Below, piece by piece: positions 1-13,200 of a stretch of 64,000 nucleotides of DNA; within the stretch, counting starts at the first letter, position 1, and each line of letters begins with the position of its first letter. Location of the stretch: the NCBI GenBank assembly GCA_030765045.1, contig CM060964.1, forward strand, positions 167,380,615 through 167,444,614, in the 5' to 3' direction. The notes below the pieces were generated by a model. The model saw only the letters and a list, made by a program, of their open reading frames with translations, did not search any database and was not told the DNA's origin. The position numbers and the translations under genes were made by a program. Source of the stretch: Tenodera sinensis (lineage: Eukaryota > Arthropoda > Insecta > Mantodea > Mantidae).

Positions 1-3000
1 GCTTCTCTTGACTTCAACTTAAACTTGTGGCCTAGCCCACTTGGCCACACTACCTGTGTAGCACTGTACTAGTGGGGCTTCTCGTAACTTCAACTTAAAA
101 CCTGTGCCCTGGTCCACTTGGCCATTCTACCTGTGTAGCACTGTACTAGTGGGTCTTCTCCTAGCTTCAACATAAAACCTGTGGCCTAGGCCACTTGGCC
201 ACACTACCGGGGTAGCACTCTACTAGTAGGGTTTCTCGCAACTGCAACTTAAAACCTGAGCCCTATTCCACTTGGCCACACTATCTGTGTAGCACTGTGC
301 TAGTGAGGCTTATCTTAACTTCTACTTAAAACCTGTGCCCTAGTCCACTTGTGCACACTACCTGTGTAGCACTGTTCTAGTGGGGTTTCTCCTAACTTCA
401 ACTCAAATCTTGTGGCCTAGACTACTTGGCCACACTACCTTCGTAGCACTGTACTAGTGGGTCTTCTCCTAACTTCAACTTAAAACCTGTGCCCTGGTCC
501 ACTTGGCCATTCTACCTGTGTAGGACTGTACTGGTGGGGCTTCTCCTAGCTTCAACTTAAAGCCTGTGGCCTAGACCACTTGTCCAGAATAACGGGTTAG
601 CACTCTACTAGTGGGCTTCCTCCTAACTCCAACTTCATGGCGGTGCCCTATTCCACTTGGCCACACTACCTGTGTAGAACTGTACAAGTGGAGCTTCACC
701 TAGCTTCAACTTAAAGCCTGTGCCCTAGTACACTTGGCCACACTACCTATGTAGCACTGTATTATTGGGGGGGTTCTACTAACTTCAACTTAAATCCTTT
801 GTTCTAGTCGACTTGGCCACACTACCTGTGTAGCACTGTACTTTTGGGGCTTCACCTAGCTTCAACTTAAAACCTGTGCCCTATGCCACTTGGGCACACT
901 ACCTGTATAGCACTGTACTATTAGGGCTTCTAGCTACTTGAACTTAAAACCTGTGCCCCACACCACTTGGCCACACTACCTTTGTAGCACTGTACTATTG
1001 GAGCTTCCCCTAACTTCAACTTAAAACCTGTGCAATAGTCCACTTAAGCGCACTAACTGTGTAGCACTGTACTAGTGGGGTTTCTCCTAACCTCAACTTA
1101 AAGAGTGTACCCTAGTCCACTTGGCCACACTACCTGTGTAGCGCTGTACAAGTGGAGCTTCTCCTAACTTCAACTTAACACCTGTGCCCTAGTCCACTTG
1201 GCCACACTACCTGTGTAGCGCTGTACAAGTGGAGCTTCTCCTAACCTCAACCTAAAACCTGTGCCCTAGTCCACTTGGCCAAATTATCTGTGTAGCTTTG
1301 TACTAGTGAGGTTTCTCCTAACTGCAACTTGACACCTGTATCCTAGTCCACTTGGCCACACTATCTGAGTAGCATTGTGCTAGTGGGGCTTCTCCTAACT
1401 TCAAATTGAAACCTGTGAACTAGTCCACTTGGCCACACTACCTGTGTAGCATTGTACTAGTGGGGTTTCTCCTAAGCTCAACTTAAAACCGGTGCCCTAG
1501 ACCACTTGGCCACACTACCTGTGTAGCACTGTACAAGTGGGGCTTGTCCTAACTTCAACTTAAAACCTGTGCCCTAGTCCACTTGGCCACACTACCTGTG
1601 TAGCACTGTACTAGAGGAGCTTCTCCTAACTTCAACTTAAATCCTGTGCCCTAGTCCACTTGGCCACACTACCTGTGTAGCACTGTACTAGAGGAGCTTC
1701 TCCTAACTTCAACTTAAAACCTGTGCCGTAGTCCACTTGGCCACACTACCTGTGGAGCACTGTACAAGTGGAGCTTCTCCTAACTTCAACTTAAATCCTG
1801 TGCCCTAGTCGACTTGGCCACACTACCTGTGTAGCACTGTACTGGTGGGGCTTATCCTAACTTCTAATAAAACCTGTGGCCTAAACCACTTGGCCACACT
1901 ATCTGTGTAGCACTGTGCTAGAGGGGCTTCTCCTAACTTCAATTTAAAACCTGTGCCCTAGTCCACTTGAGCACACTACCTGTGTAGCGCTGTGCTAGTG
2001 GGGTTTCTCCTAACTTCTACTTAAAACCTGTGCCCTAGGCCACCTGTCCACACTACCTGTGTAGCACTGTAGTAGTGGAGCTTCCCCTAACTTCAACTTA
2101 AAACCTGTGCCCTAGACCACCTGGGCACGCTACCTGTGTAGCGCTGTACAAGTGGAGCTTGTCCTAGCTTCAGCTTAAAACCTGTGCCCTACTCCACTTT
2201 GCCACACTACCCGTGTAGCACTGTAATAACGGGGCTTCTCTTAACTTCAACTTAAATCCTGTGCCCTAGTCGACTTGGCCACACTACCTGTGTAGCACTG
2301 AACTAGTGGGGCTTCTCCTAACTACAAACTAAAACCTGTGCCCTAGTCCACTTGGCCACACTACCCGTGTAGCACTGTAATAACGGGGCTTCTCTTAACT
2401 TCAACTTAAATCCTGTGCCCTAGTCGACTTGGCCACACTACCTGTGTAGCACTGTACTAGTGGGGCTTGTCCTAACTTCAAATTAAAACCTGTGGCCTAG
2501 ACCACTTGGACACACTACCGGGGTAGCACTCTACTAGTGGGGCTTCTCCTAACTTCAAATTAAAGCATTTGGCCTAGTCCACCTGGCCTTACTACTTGGG
2601 TAGCACTGTACTCGAGGGGTTTCTCCTAACTTCAACTTAAAACCGGTGGCCTAGTCCACTTGGCCACACCACCTGTGTAGCACTGTACTAGTGGGGCTTC
2701 TATCTACAACTTAAAACCTGTGCCCTAGACCACGGGGCCACACTACCTGGGTAGCACTGTACTCGTGGGGTTTCTCCTAACTTCAACTTAAAACCGGTGC
2801 CCCAGTCCACTTGGCCACACCACCTGTGTGGCACTGTACTAGTGGGGCTTCTCCTAACTTCAACTTAAAACCTGTGCCCTAGTCCACTTGGGCACACTAC
2901 TTGTGTAGCGCTGTACTAGTAGGGTTTCTCCTAGCTTCAACTTGAAACGTGTATCCTAGGACACTTGGCCATACCACTTGTGTAGCACTGTACTAGTGGA

Positions 3001-5690
3001 GCTTCCCGTAACTTCAACTTAAAACCTGTGCCCTAGAACACTTGCGCACACTACCTGTGTAACGCTGTACAAGGGGAGCTTCTCTTAGCTTCAGCTTAAA
3101 ACCGTACCCTAGTCCACTTTGCCACACTACCTGTGTAGCACTGTACTAGTGGGGCTTCTCCTATGTTCAGCTTAAATCCTGTGCCCTAGTCGACTTGCCA
3201 CACTACCTGTGTAGCACGGTACTAGTGGGGTTTCTCCTAACTTCAACTTAAAACCTGTGCCCTAGTCCACTTGGCCACACTACCCGTGTAGCACTGTACT
3301 AATGGGCCTTCTCTTAACTTCAGCTAAAATCCTGTGCGCTAGTCGACTTGCCCACACTACCGGTGTCTCATTATACTAGTAGGGTTCTTCTAACTTCAAA
3401 TTAAAACTTGTGGTCTATACCACTTGGCCACACTACCGGTGTAGGATTATACTAGTGGGGCTTCTCCTAACTTCAACTTAAAACTTGTGGTCTAGACTAC
3501 TTGCCACACTACCTGTGTAGCACTGTACTATTGGGGCTTCTCCTAGCTTCAACTTAAAACGTGTGGCCTAGAGCACTTGGCCATTCTACCTGTGTAGCAC
3601 TTTGCTAGTTGGGCTTCTCCTAACCTCTACTTAAAGCCGGTGCCCTATTCCACTTGGCCACACTACCTGTGTAGCACTGTACAAGTGGAGCTTCTCCTAG
3701 CTTCAACTTAAAGCCTTTGTCCTAGTCCACTTGGCCACACTACCTGTGTAGCACCGTAGTAGTGGGGCTTCTCCTAACTTCAAATTAAAGCCTGCGCCGT
3801 TGTCCACTTGGAAGTCCTACCTTTGTAGCACTGTACTAGTGGGGCTTCTCCTAACTTCAACTGAAAACCTGTGCCCTAGACCACTTGGGCACACTATCCG
3901 TGTAGCACTGTACGAGTGGGGCATCTCATAACTTCAAATTAAAACCTGTGCCGTAGTCCACCTGGTCACACTATCTGTGTAGTACTGTACTAGTGGGGCT
4001 TCTCCTAACTTCAGCATAAATCTTGTGCCCTAGTCCACTTGGCCACACTACCCGTGTGGCACAATATTAGTGGGGTTTCTCCTAACTTAAACTTAAAACC
4101 TGTGCCCTAGTCGATTTGGCCACACTACCTGTGTAGCACTGTACTACTGGGGCTTCTCGTAACTTCAAATTAACACCTGTGCACTAGTCGACTTGGGCAA
4201 CCTACCTTTTAGCACTGTACTAGTGGGGTTTCTCCTAGGATCAGCTTAAAACTTGTGCCCTAGAGCACCTGGCCACGCTACCTGTGTAGAACTGTACTAG
4301 TGGCGCTTCTCCTAGGATCAACTTAAAACTTGTGCCCTAGACCACTTGGCCACACTACCTGTGTAGCACTGTACTAGTGGCGCTTCTCCTAGGATCAACT
4401 TAAAACTTGTGCCCTAGACCACTTGGCCAAACTACCTGTGTAGCACTGTACTAGTGAGGTTTCTCCTAATTGCAACTTGAAACCTGTACCCTAGTCCACT
4501 TGGCCACACGGCCCTTGTAGCAGTGTATTATTGGGGCTTCTCATAACTTCAAATTAAAACCTGTGCCGTAGTCCACTTGGTCATACTATCTGTGTAGTAC
4601 TGTTCTACTGGGGCTTCTCCTAACTTCAACATAAAACCTGTGCCCTAGTCCACTTGGCCACACTACCCGTGTAGCAGTGTGCTAGTGGGACTTCTCATAA
4701 CGTCAACTTAAAACCTGTGCCCTAGTCCACTTGGCCACAGTACCTGTGTAGCACTGTAGTAGTGGAGGTTCTCCTAACTTCACTTTAAAAAGTGTGCCCT
4801 AGACCGCTGGGCCACACTACCCGTGTAGCACTGTACTAGTGGGGTTTCTCCTAAATTCAGCTTATAACGTGTGCCCTAGTCCACTTGGCCACACTACTTG
4901 TGTAGCACTGTACGAGTGGGGCTTCTCCAATTTTCAACTTAAAACCTTTGCCGTAGTCCTCTTAGCCACACTACCTGTCTAGCACTGTACTAGTGGGGCT
5001 TCTCCCAACTTCAACTTAAAACCTGTTCCCTAGTCCACTCGGCCACACTACCTGTATAGCACTGTACTAGTGGGGCTTCTCCTAACTTTAACATAAAACC
5101 TGTGCCTTAGTCCACTTGGCCACACTACCTGTGTAGCGCTTACTAGTGGGGCTTCTCCTAACATCAAACTAAAATCTGTGCCCTAGTCCTAATGGCCACA
5201 CTACCTGTGCAGAACTGTACTAGTGCGGCTTCTCCTAACTTCTGCTTAAAACCTGTACCGCAGTCGACTTGTCAACACTAGCTTTGTAGCACTGTACTAG
5301 TGGGGCTTCTCCTAACTTCAAATGAAAACCCTTGCGCTAGTCCACTTGGCCGCACTGCCTGTGTAGCTCTGTAATAGTGGAGCTTCTCCCAACTTCAATT
5401 TAAAACCTCTTCCCTAGACCACTTCTCCACACTACCCGTGTATCACTGTCCTAGTGGGGCTTCTCATAACTTCAACTAAAAACCTGTGCATTACTCCACT
5501 TGTCCACACTACCAGTGTAGCACTGTACTAAAGGGGCTTCTCCTAACTTCAACTTAAAACCTGTGTCCTAGTCCACTTGGCCACACTACCAGTCCAGCAC
5601 TGTGCTAGTGGGGTTTCTGCTAACTTCAACATAAAACCTGTACCCTAGTCCACTTGGCCGCACTACCTGTGTAGAACTGTACTAGTGGGG

Positions 5691-7230
5691 CTTCTACTAA
5701 CTTCAACTTAAAACCTGTGCCCTAGTCGACTCAGCCACACTACCTTTGTAGCACTTTAGTAGTGGGGGCTTTTCCTAACCTCAAGTTAAAACGTGTGCCT
5801 TAGTCCACTTGGCCACACAACTTTGTACCACTCTATTAGAGGGGCTTCTCCGAACGTCAACATAAAACCTGTGCGCTAGTCGACTTGTCCACACTATGTG
5901 TGTAGCACTGCGCTAGTGGGGCTTCTCGTAACTTCAACTTAGAAACTGTGCCCTAGCCCACTTGGGCACACTACCCGTGTAGCACTGTATTAGTGGGGCT
6001 TCTCCTAACTTCAACTTAAATCCAGTGCCCTAGTCGACTTGGCCACACTACCTGTGTAGCACTGTACTAGTGGGGCTTCTACTAACTTCAACTTAAAACC
6101 TGTGCCCTAGTCGACTCGGCCACACTACCTTTGTAGCACTTTAGTAGTGGGGCCTTTTCCTAACCTCAAGTTAAAACCTGTGCCCTAGTCCACTTGGCCA
6201 CACTACTTTGTACCACTCTATTAGAGGGGCTTCTCTGAACGTCAACATAAAACCTGTGCGCTAGTCGACTTGTCCACACTATGTGTGTAGCACTGCGCTA
6301 GTGGGGCTTCTCGTAACTTCAACTTAGAAACTGTGCCCTAGCCACTTGGGCACACTACCCGTGTAGCACTGTATTAGTGGGGCTTCTCCTAACTTCAACT
6401 TAAATCCTGTGCCCTAGTCGACTTGGCCACACTACCTGTGTAGCACTGTACTAGTGGGGCCTCTCCTAGCTTCAGCTTAAAACTTGTGCCCTAATCCTCT
6501 TTGCCACACTACCTGTGTAGCACTGTACTAATGGGGCTTCTGGTAACTTCAACTTAAGTCCTGTGCCGTAGTCCACTTGGCCAAACTACCTGTGTAGCAC
6601 TGTACAAGTGGAGCTTCTCCTAGCTTCAGGTTGAAACCTGTGCCGTGGTCCACTTGGCCATACTACCTGTGTAGAACTGTACTAAAGGGGCTTCTCCTAA
6701 CTTCAACTTAAAACCTGTGGCCTAGACCACTTGGCCACACTACCAATCCAGCACTGTGCTAGTAGGGCTTCTCCTAACTTCAACATAAAACCTGTACCCT
6801 AGTCCACTTGGCCACACTACCCATGTAGCACTGTACTAGTGGGGCTTCTACTAACATCAACTTAAAACCTGTGCCCTAGTCGACTCGGCCACACTACCTT
6901 TGTAGCAGTTTAGTAGTGGGGCCTTTTCCTAACCTCAAGTTAAAACCTGTGCCCTAGTCCACTTGGCCACACTACTTTGTACCACTCTATTAGAGGGGCT
7001 TCTCCGAACGTCAACTTAAAACCTGTGCGCTAGTCGACTTGTCCACAATATGTGTGTAGCACTGTGCTAGTGGGGCTTCTCGTAACTTCAAGTTAGAACC
7101 TGTGCCCTAGTCCACTTGGGCACACTACCCGTGTAGCACTGTATTAGTGGGGCATCTCCTAACTTCAACTTAAATCCTGTGCCCTAGTCGACTTGGCCAC
7201 ACTACCTGTGTAGCACTGTACTAGTGGGGC
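5691..7230. repeat. Higher-order repeat region, pentamer of the 77-bp monomer (~385 bp)
   Basis: A recognisable five-monomer block begins with CTTCTACTAAC, continues with a CTTTGTAGCACTTTAGTAG variant and a CTTTGTACCACTCTATTAG variant, and recurs at 5691, 6076 and 6845. The spacings are 385 bp and 769 bp, which is one and two pentamers. The same CTTTGTACCACTCTATTAG variant recurs at 9431, 9815, 10967 and 11747, again near multiples of 384 bp. This shows amplification of multi-monomer blocks in addition to single-unit turnover. Confidence 0.75.
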
Positions 7231-10200
7231 TTCTCCTAGCTTCAGCTTAAAACCTGTGACCTAGTCCTCTTTGCCACACTACCTATGTAGCACTGTACTT
7301 GTGGAACTTCTCCTAACTAATACTTAAAGCCTGTGCCCTAGTACACTTGGCCACACTACCTGTGTAGCACTGTACTAGTGGGGTTTCTCCTAACGTCAAC
7401 TTTAAACCGGTGCCCTAGTCCACTTGGGCACACTACCTGTGTAGCGCTGTACAAGTGGAGCTTCTCCTAGCTTAAACTTAAAACCTGTGCCCTAGTCCAC
7501 TTGGCCATACTACCTATGTAGCACTGTACTTGTGGAACTTCTCCTAACTAATACTTAAAGCCTGTGCCCTAGTACACTTGGCCACACTACCTGTGTAGCA
7601 CTGTACTAGTGGGGTTTCTCCTAACCTCACCTTAAAGCGGTGCCCTAGTCCACTTGACCACACTACCTGCGTAGCACTGTACAAGTGGCGCTTCTCCTAG
7701 CTTCAACTTAAAACATGTGCCCAAGTCCACTTGGCCACACTACCTGTGTAGCACTGTACAAGTGGAGTTTCTCCTAGCTTCAACTTAAATCCTGTGCCCT
7801 AGTCGACTTGCACACACTACCTGGGTAGCACTCTACTACTGGGGTTTCTCCTAACTGCAAATTAAAACCTGAGACCTATTCCACTTGGCCACACTATCCG
7901 TATAGCACTGTGCTAGTGGGGCTTCTCTTAACTTCAACTTAAACTTTTGGCGTAGCCCACTTTGCCACACTACCTGTGTAGCACTGTACTAGTGGGGCTT
8001 CTCCTAACTTCAACTTAAAACCTGTGCCCTGGTCCACTTGGCCATACTACCTGTGTAGCACTGTGCTAGTGGGGCTTCTCTTAACTTCAACTTAAAACCT
8101 GTGCCCTAGTCCAGTTGGGCACACTACCTGTGTAGCACTTTGCTAGTGGGGCTTCTCCTATACTCAACTTAATGCCGGTGCCCTATTCCACTTGGCCACA
8201 CTACCTGTGCAGAGCTGTACAAGTGGAGCTTCTCCTAGCCTCAACTTAAAGCCTGTGCCCTAGTCCACTTGGCCACACTACCTGTGTAGCACTGTACTAG
8301 TGGGGCTTGTCCTAACTTCAAATTAAAACCTGTGGCCTAGACCACTTGGACACACTACCTGTGTAGCACTGTACTAGTGGAGGTTCTCCTAACTTCATTT
8401 TAAAACGTGTGCCTTGACCGCTGGGACACACTACCCGTGTAGCACTGTACTAGTGGAGCTCCTCCTAAGTTCAACTTGAAACCTGTGCCCAATCCACTTC
8501 GCCACACTAGCTGTGTAGCACTGTACTAGTGGGGTTTCTCCTAAATTCAGCTTATAACCTGTGGCCTAGTTCACTTGGCCACACTACTTGTGTAGCACTG
8601 TACTACTGGGGTTCTCCAATTTTCAACTTAAAACTTTTGCCCTAGTCCACTTAGCCACACTACCTGTCTAGCACTGTACTAGTGGGGCTTCTCCCAAATT
8701 CAACTTAAAACCTGAGCCCTAGTCCACTTGGCCACACTACCTGTGTAGCACTGTACTAGTGGGGCTTCTCCTAACTTTAACATAATACCTGTGCCTTAGT
8801 CCACTTGGCCACACTACATGTGTAGCGCTTACTAGCGGGGCTTCTCCTAACATCAAACTAAAATCTGTGCCCTTGTCCACATGGCCACACTACCTGTGTA
8901 GAACTGTACTAGTGCGGCTTCTCCTAACTTCTACTTAAAACCTGTACCGTAGTCGACTTGTCAAAACTACCTTTGTAGCACTGTACTAGTGGGGCTTCTC
9001 CTAACTTCAACTGAAAACCCTTGCCCTAGTCCATTTGGCCGCACTGCCTGTGTAGCTCTGTAATAGTGGAGCTTCCCCCAACTTCAATTTAAAATCTCTT
9101 CCCTAGACCACTTGGCCACACTACCCGTGTAGCACTGTCCTAGTGGGGCTTCTCATAACCTCAACTAAAAACCTGTGCGCTACTCCACTTGTCCACACTA
9201 TCTGTGTAGCACTGCACTAAAGGGGTTTCTCCTAACTTCAACTTAAAACCTGTGGCCTAGACCACTTGGCCACACTACCAGTCCAGCACTGTGCTAGTGG
9301 GGCTTCTCCTAACTTCAACATAAAACCTGTACCCTCGGCCACTTGGCCACACTACCTGTGTAGCACTGTACTAGTGGGGCTTCTACTAACTTCAACTTAA
9401 AACCTGTGCCCTAGTCCACTTGGCCACACTACTTTGTACCACTCTATTAGAGGGGCTTCTCCGATCGTCAACTTAAAACCTGTGCGCTAGTCGACGTGTC
9501 CACACTATGTGTGTAGCACTGTGCTAGTAGGGCTTCTCGTAACTTCAACTTAGAAACTGTGCCCTAGTCCACTTAAGCACACTACCCGTATAGCACTGTA
9601 TTAGTGGGGCTTCTCCTAACTTCAACTTAAATCCTGTGCCCTAGTCGACTTGGCCACAATACCTGTGTAGCACTGTACTAGTGGGGCTTATCCTAGCTTT
9701 AGCTTAAAACCTGTGCCCTAGTCCTCTTTGCCACACTACCTGTGTAGCACTGTACTAATGGAGCTTCTCCTAACTTCAACTTAAATCCTGTGCCCTAGTC
9801 CACTTGGCCACACTACTTTGTACCACTCTATTAGAGGGGCTTCTCCGATCGTCAACTTAAAACCTGTGCGCTAGTCGACGTGTCCACACTATGTGTGTAG
9901 CACTGTGCTAGTAGGGCTTCTCGTAACTTCAACTTAGAAACTGTGCCCTAGTCCACTTAAGCACACTACCCGTATAGCACTGTATTAGTGGGGCTTCTCC
10001 TAACTTCAACTTAAATCCTGTGCCCTAGTCGACTTGGCCACAATACCTGTGTAGCACTGTACTAGTGGGGCTTATCCTAGCTTTAGCTTAAACCCTGTGC
10101 CCTAGTCCTCTTTGCCACACTACCTGTGTAGCACTGTACTAGTGGAGCTCCTCATAACTTCAACTTGAAACCTGTGCCCAATCCACTTCGCCACACTAGC

Positions 10201-13200
10201 TGTGTAGCACTGTACTAGTGGGGTTTCTCCTAAATTCAGCTTATAACCTGTGGCCTTGTTTACTTGGCCACACTACTTGTGTAGCACTGTACTACTGGGG
10301 CTTCTCCAATTTTCAACTTAAAGCCTTTGCCCTAGTCCACTTAGCCACAGTACCTGTCTAGCACTGTACTAGTGGGGCTTCTCCCAACTTCAACTTAAAA
10401 CCTGAGCCCTAGTCCACTTGGCCACACTACCTGTGTAGCACTGTACTAGTGGGGCTTCTCCTAACTTTAACATAATACCTGTGCCTTAGTCTACTTGGCC
10501 ACACTACATGTGTAGCGCTTACTAGTGGGGCTTCTCCTAACATCAAACTAAAATCTGTGCCCTTGTCCACATGGCCACACTACCTGTGTAGAACTGTACT
10601 AGTGCGGCTTCTCCTAACTTCTACTTAAAACCTGTACCGTAGTCGACTTGTCAAAACTAACTTTGTAGCACTGTACTAGTGGAGCTTCTCCTAACTTCAA
10701 CTGAAAACCCTTGCCCTAGTCCATTTGGCCGCACTGCCTGTGTAGCTCTGTAATAGTGGAGCTTCCCCCAACTTCAATTTAAAATCTCTTCCCTAGACCA
10801 CTTGGCCACACTACCAGTCCAGCACTGTGCTAGTGGGGCTTCGCCTAACTTCAACATAAAACCTGTACCCTCGTCCACTTGGCCACACTACCTGTGTAGC
10901 ACTGTACTAGTGGGGCTTCTACTAACTTCAACTTAAAACCTGTGCCCTAGTCCACTTGGCCACACTACTTTGTACCACTCTATTAGAGGGGCTTCTCCGA
11001 TCGTCAACTTAAAACCTGTGCGCTAGTCGACGTGTCCACACTATGTGTGTAGCACTGTGCTAGTAGGGCTTCTCGTAACTTCAACTTAGAAGCTGTGCCC
11101 TAGTCCACTTAGGCACACTACCCGTGTAGCACTGTACTAGTGGAGCTTGTCCTAACTTCAAATTAAAACCTGTGGCCTAGACCACTTGCGCACACTACCT
11201 GGGTAGCACTCTAGTACTGGGGTTTCTCCTAACTGCAACTTAAAACCTGAGCCCTAGTCCACTTGGCCGCACTGCCTGTGTAGCTCTGTAATAGTGGAGC
11301 TTCTCCCAACTTCAATTTAAAATCTCTTCCCTAGACCACTTGTCCACACTACCTGTGTAGCACTGTACTAAAGGGGCTTCTCCTAACTTCAACTTAAAAC
11401 CTGTGGCTGAGACCACTTGGCCACACTACCAGTCCAGCACTTTGCTAGTGGGGCTTCGCCTAACTTCAACATAAAACCCGTACCCTAGTCCACTTGGGCA
11501 CACTACCTGTGTAGCACTGTACTAGTGGGGCTTCTACTAACTTCAACTTAAAACCTGTGGCTGAGACCACTTGGCCACACTACCAGTCCAGCACTTTGCT
11601 AGTGGGGCTTCGCCTAACTTCAACATAAAACCCGTACCCTAGTCCACTTGGCCACACTACCTGTGTAGCACTTTAGTAGTGGGGCCTTTTCCTAACCTCA
11701 AGTTAAAACCTGTGCCCTAGTCCACCTGGCCACACTACTTTGTACCACTCTATTAGAGGGGCTTCTCCGAACGTCAACTTAAAACATGTGCGCTAGTCGA
11801 CTTGTCCACACTATGTGTGTAGCACTGTGCTAGTGGGGCTTCCGTAACTTCAACTTAGAACCTGTGCCCTAGTCCACTTAAGCACACTACCCGTGTAGCA
11901 CTGTATTAGTGGGGCTTGTCATAGCTTCAGCTTAAAACCTGTGCCCTAGTCCTCTTTGCCACACTACCTGTGTAGCACTGTACTAATGGGGCTTCTCCTA
12001 ACTTCAACTTAAATCCTGTGCCCTAGTCCACTTGGGCACACTACCTGTGTAGCACTGTACTAGTGGGGTTTCTCCTAACGTCAACTTTAAACCAGTGCCC
12101 TAGTCCACTTGGGCACACTACCTGTGTAGCGCTGTACAATTGGAGCTTCTCCTAGCTTGAACTTAAAACCTGTGCCCTAGTCCACTTGGCCATACTCCCT
12201 CTGTAGCACTGTACTTGTGGAACTTCTCCTAACTAATACTTAAAGCCTGTGCCCTAGTACACTTGGCCACACTACCTGTGTAGCACTGTACTAGTGAGGT
12301 TTCTCCTAACCTCAAATTAAAGCGGTGCCCTAGTCCACTTGGCCACACTACCTGTGTAGCACTGTACAAGTGGAGCTTCTCCTTGCTTCAACTTAAAACC
12401 TGTGCCCAAGTCCACTTGGCCACACTACCTGTTAGCACTGTACAAGTGGAGCTTCTCCTAGCTTCAGGTTGAAACCTGTGCCCTAGTCCACTTTACCACA
12501 CAACCTCTGTAGCACTCTACTAGTGGGGCTTCTCCTAACTTCAACTTAAATCCTGTGGCCTAGACCACTTGCCCACACTACCTGGGTAGCACTCTACTAC
12601 TGGGGTTTCTCCTAACTGCAACTTAAAACCTGAGCCCTAGTCCACTTGGCCACACTATCCGTATAGCACTGTGCTAGTGGGGCTTCTCTTAACTTCAACT
12701 TAAACTTGTGGCTTAGCCCACTTTGCCACACTACCCGTGTAGCACTGTACTAGTGGGGCTCCTCCTAACTTCAACTTAGAACCTTAGCCCTAGTCCACTT
12801 GGCCACACTATCCGTATAGCACTGTGCTAGTGGGGCTTCTCTTAACTTCAACTTAAACTTGTGGCCTAGACCACTTGGCCACACTACCTGTGTAGCACTG
12901 TACTAGTGGGGCTTCTCCTAACTGCAACTTGAAACCTGTAACGTAGTCCACTTGGCCACACTACCTGTGTAGCACTTTACAAGTGGAGCTTATCCTAGCT
13001 TCAGCTTCAAACTTGTGCCCTAGTCCAGTTTGCCACACTACCTGTGTAGCACTGTACTATTAGGGCTTCTAGTTACTTGAACCTAAAACCTGTGCCCTAC
13101 ACCACTTGGCCACACTACCTGTGTAGCACTGTACTATTGGAGCTTCCCCTATCTTCAAATTAAACCGTGTGCCCTAGTCCACTTGGGCGCACTACCTGTG